A stretch of 17,734 nucleotides of DNA from DATACQ01 sp036555515 (lineage in GTDB: Bacteria > Desulfobacterota > Binatia > UBA9968), in assembly GCA_036555515.1 (NCBI GenBank), contig DATBLC010000212.1, forward strand, positions 1 through 17,734. The letters are read 5' to 3'. This document shows, piece by piece, positions 1 to 5,607 of the stretch (the first letter of the stretch is position 1; each line of letters begins with the position of its first letter). Below the pieces are notes generated by a model that searched no databases, was not told where the DNA came from, and saw only the letters and a program-made list of their open reading frames with translations. The position numbers and the translations under genes are program-made.

Positions 1-4
1 CGAT

Positions 5-21
5 TCGGTAACGGTTACCGA
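5..21. repeat. 17-bp perfect inverted repeat
   Basis: TCGGTAAC, one central G, then GTTACCGA form a perfect 8-bp-arm palindrome directly in front of the first possible start codons of the first gene. If that gene starts at 23 or 26, this could be an operator. The same frame is open through it, however, so it may simply be coding sequence. Confidence 0.4.
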
Positions 22-22
22 G

Positions 23-691
23 TTGATGTCAAACACTGGAGCGGAACTTATATTAGAACCTGTCAACTCTAACCTTGAAGTGAAAGGATGTATCCCGCCT
101 CGCACGGTGGGCAAGGATTTCACCGAGGGGATTCCCGTAAGGATCGTAAACGTGGGGTCGAATCCCATACGGGCTCAATCCGAAACGTGGCGAGTTGATA
201 ACGCTGCTTTCTCCGCGACTCTGGAAGTCGACCATGCCCAAATTTTGCCAGGCGGCGGTGTCGAAGGCCATGGGGGAATCAAGGATGTCGCTTGGAAGGA
301 GTGGCTAACCATAAGAAAGCCCGCGGATTGCGAACCGAATATCGAGCTGCTTGGATTCAACATCTTGAGCCGAAATAGAATATCGCTGTTGCTCAGAAAT
401 AATGGAAAGTCTGAATTGAAAACCCAGGCAAGTGATTGGATCTATATTGATCCTGCTGATAAAGATCCAAGTGACGAACTTCCAAAATCGGCCTGCCTCA
501 ATTGTGGAAACGTCTTGAACTGTTTAATTTATTCGTTCTTGATTATGGAGATGAGACGCTTCAATAGTGAAACGGACAACAAAATCCTAGGAATTATAGA
601 TGAATTGTTTCGGCGGCAATCTTTAACCATCAGCAGACAATACTCCGAGGGCAATCGACGTGGATATCAAGCATCGTCTCATGAGGGTTGA
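23..691 (+). CDS. hypothetical protein, possibly truncated by the window edge
   Basis: I do not recognise a family. The protein is about 221 residues from the ATG at 26 (TTG at 23 is the alternative). There is no signal peptide or membrane segment. The first 140 residues alternate hydrophobic and polar residues with many Gly, Pro and Asn (for example VRIVNVGSNPIRA and ISLLLRNNGKSEL), suggesting beta-sandwich modules of the Ig/CARDB sort; that is inference. A Cys cluster (ACLNCGNVLNC) starts near residue 155, followed by a helical, basic C-terminus. No convincing Shine-Dalgarno precedes 23 or 26, and the frame stays open to base 2 with a plausible beta-strand reading (SVTVTEL). The real start may therefore lie outside the window. 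It is followed closely by another small gene on the same strand. Base composition is lower in GC than the rest of the window, consistent with horizontal acquisition. Confidence 0.6.
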   Translation: MMSNTGAELILEPVNSNLEVKGCIPPRTVGKDFTEGIPVRIVNVGSNPIRAQSETWRVDNAAFSATLEVDHAQILPGGGVEGHGGIKDVAWKEWLTIRKPADCEPNIELLGFNILSRNRISLLLRNNGKSELKTQASDWIYIDPADKDPSDELPKSACLNCGNVLNCLIYSFLIMEMRRFNSETDNKILGIIDELFRRQSLTISRQYSEGNRRGYQASSHEG

Positions 692-750
692 CGGACGATC
701 TAATTTTCGATAATAAGAACACAAATCCAGGTTCCGGAAGGAGTGGCACC

Positions 751-957
751 ATGGGTATCGGTAGTCAAACTTTGACGGGGCAAGATAAAGCTGATTTTCT
801 GGATATCATGCGCAATGCTCGTGATAATAAACGGAAGGGTTTGGAAAAGAAGCTTGCGAAAATCACTAAAGAGGCTATTACTGCGGCGGGGCCAGTAGCC
901 GCGGCGAAAGTTCGATCTGAGATCGCCAAGAGAATCAAGAATCGAATTCTTCCATAA
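751..957 (+). CDS. small basic hypothetical protein (68 aa)
   Basis: The start is the ATG at 751 because it has a strong ribosome site, GGAAGGAG at 736-743, eight bases upstream. A TTG at 688 overlapping the previous stop would add 21 residues but has no such signal. The product is a short Lys/Arg- and Ala-rich, probably all-helical protein (segments DIMRNARDNKRKGLEKKL and AAKVRSEIAKRIKNRIL) with no signal peptide, Cys or transmembrane stretch. No family is recognised. Such basic helical proteins can bind nucleic acid or a partner protein, but nothing here proves it. It is probably co-transcribed with the gene ending at 691. A hand count over 661-960 gives 135 G+C in 300 bases, well below the kinase operon downstream. 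Confidence 0.6.
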   Translation: MGIGSQTLTGQDKADFLDIMRNARDNKRKGLEKKLAKITKEAITAAGPVAAAKVRSEIAKRIKNRILP

Positions 958-964
958 TTTTTAT

Positions 965-980
965 CCGCGCGTTCGCGCGG
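965..980. terminator. hairpin between convergent genes
   Basis: CCGCGC (965-970), loop GTTC, GCGCGG (975-980). It sits 8 bases after the stop of the small plus-strand gene and 19 bases beyond the stop of the convergent regulator, where a shared terminator would be expected. No T-tract follows on either strand, so it is not a textbook intrinsic terminator. Confidence 0.35.
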
Positions 981-998
981 GAATGGCTGTTGCGAGAC

Positions 999-2498
999 TT
1001 ATATTCCCAACCTCTTCAACTTCTTAATCAATCCCTGGCGGCTCAGGCCTAAGGCCTGGGCCGCTTTTTGTTTGTTGCCGGCGGATTTGCGTAGGGCCTC
1101 TTCGATCATCCGGCGTTCCAGAGAGTCGATGGCTTCAGGTAGAGTTGGCGTGGAGGGTGGCGCCGGCGTCGGCTCCTTTGCTCCTCGCACCGCCGGAGCA
1201 GGGCTGTCTAAGTTGCGAATCGTCGGATCCAGATGTTCTTCTTTAATCGATGTACCCCGCACGAAGGCGATCAGCCTTTTAACCTCGTTCTCCAATTGCC
1301 GGTTATTGCCCGGCCACGCATAGCTCATCAGGCATTGCAGCGCGCCGGGCGTGAAGGTTTTGAGCTCCACGTTCATAGCCCGGCAGTGTATTTCCAGAAA
1401 ATGATTGGCCAGTAACGGAATATCCTCGGTGATTTCCCGTAGCGGCGGCGTCTGAACGTGAATGACTTTAACCCGATAATACAAATCTTCACGAAACTGT
1501 TTTTCGCGGACGGCGCCGAACAGATCGCGGTTGGTGGCAGCGATGATCCTGACGTCGACGAGGATCGGTTTGACGTTGCCGACTCGGTCGACGGCGCGCT
1601 CTTGCAAGGCGCGCAGAAGTTTGGCCTGGGCGGTCAGGTTGAGGTCGCCGATTTCGTCAAGAAACAGGGTGCCGCGATTGGCCGCCTCGAATTTGCCTGT
1701 ACGCCGCTCGACGCCGGTGGCGACGCCCTTTTCGATGCCGAATAGTTCCGCTTCGACGAGATTGTCGGGTAAGGCGGCGCAGTTGAGCGCGACGAACGGT
1801 CCATTGGCCCGCGGGCTGTTGTAGTGCAATGCCCTCGCAACCAGTTCTTTACCCGTTCCGCTTTCGCCCTGGATGAGAACGTCCACCGTGCAATCGCGAA
1901 TCTGGTCGATCAGCCTGATGATGGATTCCACCTTGTGGCTCATGCCGACAATTTTTTGGGTGGAAAATCCTTCACCGGGTCGTTGGTACGCGTCCGTCAC
2001 TCCATTGGGTTTTTTGAACGACATGCCTTCGAGCGTTTTTGCGACGGGGGCCACCAGTGTTTGCATGGCTTCGGCGTCTTCGTCCGTAAAACGCCCTTTA
2101 GATTTGTTTACCGCCTCACCGACGGCAATGACTTCACCGCGCGAGTTTCTCAACGGGATGGCGAGCACCGTGCGCGTACGGTAGCCCGTTTCCAGATCGA
2201 CTTCTTTGTAAAACAGCGGATGCTCGTAGGCATCCTCCACATTTACTACGTTCCCCGTCATCGCCACATGACCGGCAATGCCTAGGCGCGCGTCCAAACA
2301 CATTGTCTTCTTTTCCTGGGAGACCACTGACCAGAGCTCACATTTTTCCCGGTCGAACAAGAAAATGCTGACGCGATCCGCGTGCAATCGTTCTTTGATT
2401 TTTGCGGTAATCTCGCTGAGTACGGCGCGCAGCCGATCTGAAGAGACGCCGTCGATTTGCCGAGTCGAGGGAGGCTCTGTGGTGGTGTCCCCGTCCAT
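999..2498 (-). CDS. GAF-domain sigma-54-type transcriptional activator with variant GAFTGA loop
   Basis: 499 residues in the architecture of a bacterial enhancer-binding protein: GAF sensor domain (about 22-155), AAA+ ATPase (about 180-410) and Fis-type helix-turn-helix (about 465-499, ending QALGLSRQGLIKKLKRLGI). Walker A is GESGTGKE (211-218), Walker B LFLDEIGD (278-285), and the arginine-finger region FREDLYYR (335-342). There is no receiver domain, so control is probably by a small ligand, redox or gas bound by GAF. Oddity: the sigma-54-contacting loop, normally GAFTGA, reads GVATGV (258-263), losing the conserved aromatic. The C-terminal WPGNVRELEN motif reads WPGNNRQLEN. The start at 2498 has GGGAG seven bases upstream. 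It faces a divergent unit with a strong -24/-12 promoter. A dyad at 2530-2555 lies 32 bases from its start codon and could serve autoregulation as well as the divergent promoter. The protein class is secure; its ability to activate sigma-54 is not. Confidence 0.9.
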   Translation of the reverse strand: MDGDTTTEPPSTRQIDGVSSDRLRAVLSEITAKIKERLHADRVSIFLFDREKCELWSVVSQEKKTMCLDARLGIAGHVAMTGNVVNVEDAYEHPLFYKEVDLETGYRTRTVLAIPLRNSRGEVIAVGEAVNKSKGRFTDEDAEAMQTLVAPVAKTLEGMSFKKPNGVTDAYQRPGEGFSTQKIVGMSHKVESIIRLIDQIRDCTVDVLIQGESGTGKELVARALHYNSPRANGPFVALNCAALPDNLVEAELFGIEKGVATGVERRTGKFEAANRGTLFLDEIGDLNLTAQAKLLRALQERAVDRVGNVKPILVDVRIIAATNRDLFGAVREKQFREDLYYRVKVIHVQTPPLREITEDIPLLANHFLEIHCRAMNVELKTFTPGALQCLMSYAWPGNNRQLENEVKRLIAFVRGTSIKEEHLDPTIRNLDSPAPAVRGAKEPTPAPPSTPTLPEAIDSLERRMIEEALRKSAGNKQKAAQALGLSRQGLIKKLKRLGI

Positions 2499-2529
2499 GG
2501 GCTCTCCCTAACATATCTGGAAAAACACT

Positions 2530-2555
2530 GTCAACGCCGTTAACGAAACGTCAAC
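2530..2555. promoter_or_regulatory. candidate enhancer (UAS) dyad A
   Basis: GTCAACG (2530-2536), 12-base spacer, CGTCAAC (2549-2555): an imperfect inverted repeat of the form GTYAACG-N12-CGTYAAC. The spacer of this copy also carries GTTAACG. It is centred about 195 bases upstream of the predicted start site of the 2770 gene. This is a normal distance for an enhancer-binding protein acting through DNA looping. The same dyad with the same spacing recurs at 3462-3487. The regulator gene starts just 32 bases away on the other strand. Confidence 0.6.
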
Positions 2556-2711
2556 CGGGTCTCGCCCAATGTCACGACGGAGATATCTTTTCGGCGTGGC
2601 GTGGTTTTACTGAACAGCAAGTTTCATTTTCAATCCAATAAAAACGCGCGGCATGAAGGATTTAACCCCAGTTTCATTCCTGCGTCGCAGCCGCGTCAGC
2701 ACAGCGAGTAT

Positions 2712-2727
2712 TGGCACATTCCATGCA
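2712..2727 (+). promoter_or_regulatory. sigma-54 (-24/-12) promoter A
   Basis: TGGCAC-ATTCC-ATGCA: the -24 GG (2713-2714) and -12 GC (2725-2726) are 12 bases apart, as the sigma-54 consensus TGGCACG-N4-TTGC requires. The predicted +1 is about 2738, leaving a 32-base leader with AGGAGG before the ATG at 2770. An upstream dyad at 2530-2555 fits enhancer-dependent activation. Confidence 0.8.
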
Positions 2728-2769
2728 CACTCTCATGATCGGAAAGTGAAACGAAAGGAGGTGAAAAAA

Positions 2770-3138
2770 ATGACGACGAAAACCAAGGTTGCTACTGGGG
2801 TCGTATCTCCTTTCCTGATCGTGTTGTGTCTGCTCGCTGGGAGCGCATACGCCGATACGCTGAACAGGCACGTCCGCGTTCACAACAACAGCTCCTACGT
2901 CATGACGGAGTTACGCGCCTCGAATGTAAGAAGGACAGACTGGGAGGAAGACATCCTGGGTGTACGTACACTGCCGCCCGGCCGCAGTATAAACGTAAAC
3001 ATCGATGACGGCTCAGGCCACTGCCGTTACGATCTGAAGGCGAGATTCGGCAGCGGAGCAGAAGTCGTCAGATGGAACGTCGATGTGTGCACGGTCACAG
3101 ATTGGCGCATTTTTAACAACAGTAACAGAATAGACTGA
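2770..3138 (+). CDS. small secreted protein of unknown function (122 aa)
   Basis: The start is the ATG at 2770, seven bases after AGGAGGTG. The longer reading frame from 2653 is rejected because the promoter and leader lie inside it. Residues 1-28 are a clear Sec signal peptide with hydrophobic core SPFLIVLCLLAG and likely cleavage after AYA. The mature part, about 94 residues, begins DTLNRHVRVHNNSSY. It looks all-beta, with the segments ASNVRRTDWEEDILG and LPPGRSINVNIDDGSGHCRYDLKARF. Two cysteines (HCRYD and VDVCTV) could form a disulfide. I have an impression of similar small exported proteins with an LPxGxSxxVxIDDGSxxCxYD core in other proteobacteria, but no established function. It is transcribed divergently from the GAF regulator, from its own sigma-54 promoter. 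A hairpin at 3181-3208 probably ends the transcript, making it a single-gene unit. Confidence 0.85.
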   Translation: MTTKTKVATGVVSPFLIVLCLLAGSAYADTLNRHVRVHNNSSYVMTELRASNVRRTDWEEDILGVRTLPPGRSINVNIDDGSGHCRYDLKARFGSGAEVVRWNVDVCTVTDWRIFNNSNRID

Positions 3139-3180
3139 TTCGGCACCGCGTCGCTGCTGTGAATCGACCTTCCGATATAA

Positions 3181-3208
3181 GCCCGCCGAGCAGAATTGCC
3201 CGGCGGGC
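3181..3208 (+). terminator. GC-rich hairpin after secreted protein gene
   Basis: GCCCGCCG (3181-3188) and CGGCGGGC (3201-3208) pair perfectly around a 12-base loop, 43 bases after the stop at 3138. The T-tract that would make it a classical intrinsic terminator is weak: what follows is ACCGTTGTGTGTTG. Confidence 0.55.
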
Positions 3209-3461
3209 ACCGTTGTGTGTTGATTCAAGCACTCCCTATCCCACTTTCCGATCAGCTTGGGCAGGATATCGCGGTGCAACCGCCTTTGGTTTGGCCCTGT
3301 TACTGGTTTGTTACATGACAAGAATCTAAAATCATTCCCAATATCCGTTCGGAGGCAGGAAAGCGAGCCACTTTAGACTAGCGCCCTCCTTTTTCCCCTC
3401 CGGTATGAGTTGCAACGACGCTCCATTCGCTGGCCTCTCGTGACGAATCCTCTGCAACACT
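3209..3461. other. intergenic stretch upstream of promoter cassette B
   Basis: No supported gene. It holds a loose GGAGG/CCTCC pairing (3351-3355 with 3385-3389) followed by five Ts (3390-3394), a possible but weak second terminator. From about 3450 it becomes recognisably similar to the region upstream of the 2770 gene, starting at AACACTGTCAACGC. Confidence 0.4.
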
Positions 3462-3487
3462 GTCAACGCAGTGCGCGAAACGTTAAC
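3462..3487. promoter_or_regulatory. candidate enhancer (UAS) dyad B
   Basis: GTCAACG (3462-3468), 12-base spacer, CGTTAAC (3481-3487). It has the same arms and spacer length as the copy at 2530-2555. It is centred about 199 bases upstream of the predicted start site of the 3713 gene, within a few bases of the corresponding distance for copy A. Conservation of both motif and position argues for a binding site, most simply for one shared activator. Confidence 0.6.
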
Positions 3488-3647
3488 TCAGTTCCCCCAC
3501 CCAATCACCACACAGATACTCTTTAAGCGAGCCGGCTCTTTCCGAGAGTGTGGCTGCGAGTCCGCACAGGCAAAAAACCACGCATAATGAAGGACTTAGC
3601 GTTAAGTGTCTTTCGCCGGATCGCCATTGAGCAGAAGTGGCGTGCTT

Positions 3648-3663
3648 TGGCACATCCTATGCA
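3648..3663 (+). promoter_or_regulatory. sigma-54 (-24/-12) promoter B
   Basis: TGGCAC-ATCCT-ATGCA with GG at 3649-3650 and GC at 3661-3662, spacing 12. The predicted +1 is about 3674. The leader carries AGGAGGTGAAG just before the ATG at 3713, nearly identical to the leader of promoter A. Confidence 0.8.
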
Positions 3664-3712
3664 CAACATTCGGATCAGATAGTGAAAAAGAAAAGGAAAG
3701 GAGGTGAAGAAA

Positions 3713-4015
3713 ATGAGAAAGACCCTATCACTTCTATCCAATCTGGTCCTGTCTTCGACGCTGTTCTGGGGAGTGCCGGCAGCGGAAGCGGACGAGCTAG
3801 CTATCAAAGAGGCAGCGAATCTGAGCTACTACTGCCACATGCAGTTTCCAGAGATGAGCGTTGACACTCTGTCTTGGGACCGCCCGGTGCTCGATGAAAC
3901 CGCCGGCAACGTCATCGACTTCTACGGGCCATGCGATCACGACCCCACGGGAACCGATGAAATCAAGACGCAGCGTCGCGTGCTGATGCGAGGGTTCTAC
4001 GGCGATGGTGAATGA
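3713..4015 (+). CDS. small secreted protein of unknown function (100 aa)
   Basis: The start is the ATG at 3713. A GTG at 3704 in the same frame falls inside the ribosome site AGGAGGTG and is rejected. Residues 1-26 form a signal peptide (MRKTLSLLSNLVL then SSTLFWGVPAAEA) with likely cleavage before DELAI. The mature part, about 74 residues, is acidic with two cysteines (YYCHM and GPCDHD) that could pair. I recognise no family. It shows no convincing similarity to the secreted protein at 2770, although their upstream regions are near-duplicates. Expression is predicted from sigma-54 promoter B. A long hairpin at 4038-4075 follows the stop, so it may be a single-gene transcript or partly read through into the genes at 4198 and 4408. 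Confidence 0.8.
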   Translation: MRKTLSLLSNLVLSSTLFWGVPAAEADELAIKEAANLSYYCHMQFPEMSVDTLSWDRPVLDETAGNVIDFYGPCDHDPTGTDEIKTQRRVLMRGFYGDGE

Positions 4016-4037
4016 GGACATGCGGTTTCAAGTACAG

Positions 4038-4075
4038 TTGCCTTAGGGGAGAGTTCGACCTCTCCCCTGGCGCAA
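4038..4075 (+). terminator. long stable hairpin
   Basis: AGGGGAGAG (4045-4053) pairs perfectly with CTCTCCCCT (4060-4068) around a six-base loop. Two G-T pairs and, past one mismatch, TTGC/GCAA-type pairing extend the stem to about 15 pairs. It starts 22 bases after the stop at 4015. No T-run follows, so it may terminate, stabilise the upstream RNA or attenuate read-through to the downstream genes. Confidence 0.55.
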
Positions 4076-4099
4076 CCCGAGCGAGGAGATGGAGAGTAC

Positions 4100-4135
4100 A
4101 TGACGAGCGAAATTGGCAAACGTTCTAGGGAATAG
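4100..4135 (+). CDS. possible 11-codon leader ORF
   Basis: ATG at 4100 with GGAGAG four bases upstream encodes MTSEIGKRSRE, then TAG. It sits between the hairpin at 4038 and the 4198 gene. Nothing beyond the ribosome site and position supports it; it could be chance. Confidence 0.15.
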   Translation: MTSEIGKRSRE

Positions 4136-4160
4136 GAAACCTCCTCCCCAGAACCAATCT

Positions 4161-4172
4161 CGCCAATTGGCG
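4161..4172. repeat. 12-bp perfect palindrome in the leader of the 4198 gene
   Basis: CGCCAATTGGCG lies 26 bases before the ATG at 4198. It is flanked by CCTCCTCCCC (4140-4149) and the ribosome site GAGGGAGG, which are partly complementary, so the leader RNA could fold over the ribosome site. This is speculative. A DNA operator is equally possible. Confidence 0.3.
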
Positions 4173-4197
4173 TAGGACAGTCGAGAGGGAGGCATTT

Positions 4198-4389
4198 ATG
4201 AAGCCGGGAGATGCACTGAAAACGACAACACCCATTCGGTCGCAAAAAACCGGGCTTATCTTGCCGCGCGAAGGCAAGTTCGTCGCGGCCGTCGAAAACC
4301 TAGGACGGACACTTATCCTGGTCAATTTCGGGATCGCCGGCAATGAATACCTGTTCCCGAACGAATTGGAGCCTGAGACCGCTCATTGA
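4198..4389 (+). CDS. small conserved-looking hypothetical protein (63 aa)
   Basis: The start ATG at 4198 has GGGAGG five bases upstream. The product is cytoplasmic: no signal peptide, no Cys. It reads as a compact beta-barrel-like fold: TGLILPREGKFVAAVENLG, then RTLILVNFG, then NEYLFPNELEPE. The pattern ENLGR-hydrophobic-V-F/W-G...YLFPxELE suggests a small SH3-like barrel; I have an impression of related short proteins elsewhere but no function. It ends 18 bases before the next gene, so the two are probably one transcript. Whether that transcript comes from promoter B by read-through past the 4038 hairpin or from a local promoter cannot be decided here. Confidence 0.7.
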   Translation: MKPGDALKTTTPIRSQKTGLILPREGKFVAAVENLGRTLILVNFGIAGNEYLFPNELEPETAH

Positions 4390-4407
4390 TGGAAGGATGG
4401 TGCTAAC

Positions 4408-5223
4408 ATGTTACGAGTCTTGTGGCTAGCTGTTTCGCTCTGCCTGCCGGGCGTATTCGGAGGCGGAGCCAGTGCCGCGGCTGAGGACTACTGGTTGACA
4501 GCGAGCGCGACAACAGCTGTGGGCCGTATTGACGCGCAGCCCAGCAGGCGCCTCGCTCGTCCTCTGAATCCCGCCGCTTGCTCCAGTGGCAGCTCGGAAT
4601 TTGTCGCCTCGTGGCAAGGCAAAAAGTTTTTGGCTCCTTGCCAGTTCATTCATGAAACCATCTCGCACTTGCGAACGGCGTCGGAAACGGGCGCAACCAC
4701 GTCTATATTCCCGCTGCGAACGGATCACGTTCACCTGGCGGTCCCTGCGGAGCTTTGGGAAGCAAAGTACTCCAGCTTGCCGAAAGATGAGATTTTGTCC
4801 GCGGTTTTGCGGGAACGCCGTTTAGTGGCTGTATATCATGCCACTGAGGCGCTTATGGTCGCCGATTCGAAAGGTACAGGACCCCAGCCGAATTACAAGC
4901 AACCATACCGTAATCGGCAAGTCCTCGGTTATTACGATGGCCGAGCCATCGAAATTCTGCCTGATCATGCAAACGCGTTAGCACAAAGGTATCGGTCCGT
5001 CGCATGGTTCTATTTTTTGCCGCGCCGACCGGACGAAGTCGCGGCGTTTTCTCTTGACGAAGCCGTTACTTTCGATATTTCGTTTGACCACGACTCCGCC
5101 ATCGAATGCCCGTCTTCGGGCCGCCGGATGGAGAGGGAGAGCGCCAGCGTTAACTTCAAAACAGAAAAGACTGATCACGCTCAAGACTGTGGCGAACCGT
5201 TTCACCGCTCGGAGGGGAGGTAA
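4408..5223 (+). CDS. secreted hypothetical protein (271 aa)
   Basis: ATG at 4408, preceded by GGAAGGA (spacing about nine). Residues 1-24 are a signal peptide (LRVLWLAVSLCLPGVFGGGASA) with cleavage probably near ASAAAEDYW. The mature protein carries cysteines in NPAACSS, LAPCQF, AIECPS and AQDCGE, so up to two disulfides are possible in the periplasm. No enzymatic motif or known family is visible. The C-terminal 35 residues (from about ERESASVNFK) are hydrophilic and charged and may be disordered. It follows the 63-residue gene by 18 bases, so it is the end of a short operon. Together with the products at 2770 and 3713 it is the third exported protein of unknown role on this stretch. Confidence 0.75.
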   Translation: MLRVLWLAVSLCLPGVFGGGASAAAEDYWLTASATTAVGRIDAQPSRRLARPLNPAACSSGSSEFVASWQGKKFLAPCQFIHETISHLRTASETGATTSIFPLRTDHVHLAVPAELWEAKYSSLPKDEILSAVLRERRLVAVYHATEALMVADSKGTGPQPNYKQPYRNRQVLGYYDGRAIEILPDHANALAQRYRSVAWFYFLPRRPDEVAAFSLDEAVTFDISFDHDSAIECPSSGRRMERESASVNFKTEKTDHAQDCGEPFHRSEGR

Positions 5224-5299
5224 GACTTCGACCTCGGCTGATGCGCCCGTGTATCGAGGCTGATGTATTGCTAGTGTACCGCCCGGCGCCAAGGACATG

Positions 5300-5324
5300 G
5301 TTCGGCAGTTTCATCATGCCGAAC
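5300..5324. repeat. perfect 8-bp stem-loop
   Basis: GTTCGGCA (5300-5307) and TGCCGAAC (5317-5324) around nine bases, about 75 bases after the secreted protein gene. There is no T-tract. It could be a transcript-end hairpin or part of the adjacent repeat element. Confidence 0.45.
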
Positions 5325-5333
5325 GACGTAGAA

Positions 5334-5393
5334 GGACGAAGAGCACGAAGAGTAAGAGGATAATAGATATCCGAGCGCTTCGTGCTTTCGTGG
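5334..5393. repeat. intergenic inverted repeat of CACGAAG units
   Basis: The left arm is made of 9-bp units (GGACGAAGA, then GCACGAAGA). The right arm, 5376-5393, reads CGCTTCGTGCTTTCGTGG, nearly its reverse complement with one indel. From memory, GA-rich repeats of this ACGAAG/CTTCGT type are common between genes in environmental bacterial genomes. It has no coding role. Confidence 0.5.
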
Positions 5394-5591
5394 CCCAGAC
5401 AAAAACCCACGATAGACAGCCGGTTGCTGCCCATCCATTCATTCATTGTATCTATTCTAATACGCCCTGTATCCGATTGTGGACGCTGCAAGGTGGTCCG
5501 GCTCGGTCGGCGGGCATTCCCGGGGTTAAATTAAATAGGGTTTTTGTCGCAAATCCGCTGCGCTGCATGGCGCGCATGACGACCATGGCGG

Positions 5592-5607
5592 TGGCGTAAA
5601 GGTTGCT
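5592..5607 (+). promoter_or_regulatory. possible weak -24/-12 match before DUF1329 gene
   Basis: TGGCGT-AAAGG-TTGCT has GG (5593-5594) and GC (5605-5606) exactly 12 bases apart, but departs from the consensus at two -24 positions. If real, transcription would begin near 5618, inside the longest reading frame, and the protein would start further downstream. AAAGG here could equally be the ribosome site of the ATG at 5608. Confidence 0.25.

Larger units (their letters stand above)
5224..5607. other. 384-bp intergenic region with palindromic repeats
   Basis: No supported coding sequence; the 100-codon open frame from 5297 is repeat-derived and lacks a ribosome site. The stretch contains the stem-loop at 5300-5324, the inverted CACGAAG-type repeat at 5334-5393, a short CATTCATTCATT microrepeat near 5440, and an AT-rich patch (TTAAATTAAATAGGG, about 5525). 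That patch might belong to a promoter for the DUF1329 operon. Confidence 0.5.

Noticed and set aside
1824..2285. 153-codon plus-strand frame
   Set aside because: Antisense to the GAF regulator; the low-complexity His/Phe/Arg-rich translation is typical of a shadow frame.
2653..2769. Longer start for the secreted protein, giving 161 residues
   Set aside because: It would place the sigma-54 promoter and ribosome site inside the coding region and hide a clear signal peptide behind 39 residues; the ATG at 2770 has an excellent ribosome site.
5297..5599. 100-codon plus-strand frame
   Set aside because: It spans palindromic repeat sequence and has no ribosome site; the translation is rich in RRRTKSTK-type repeat-derived residues.
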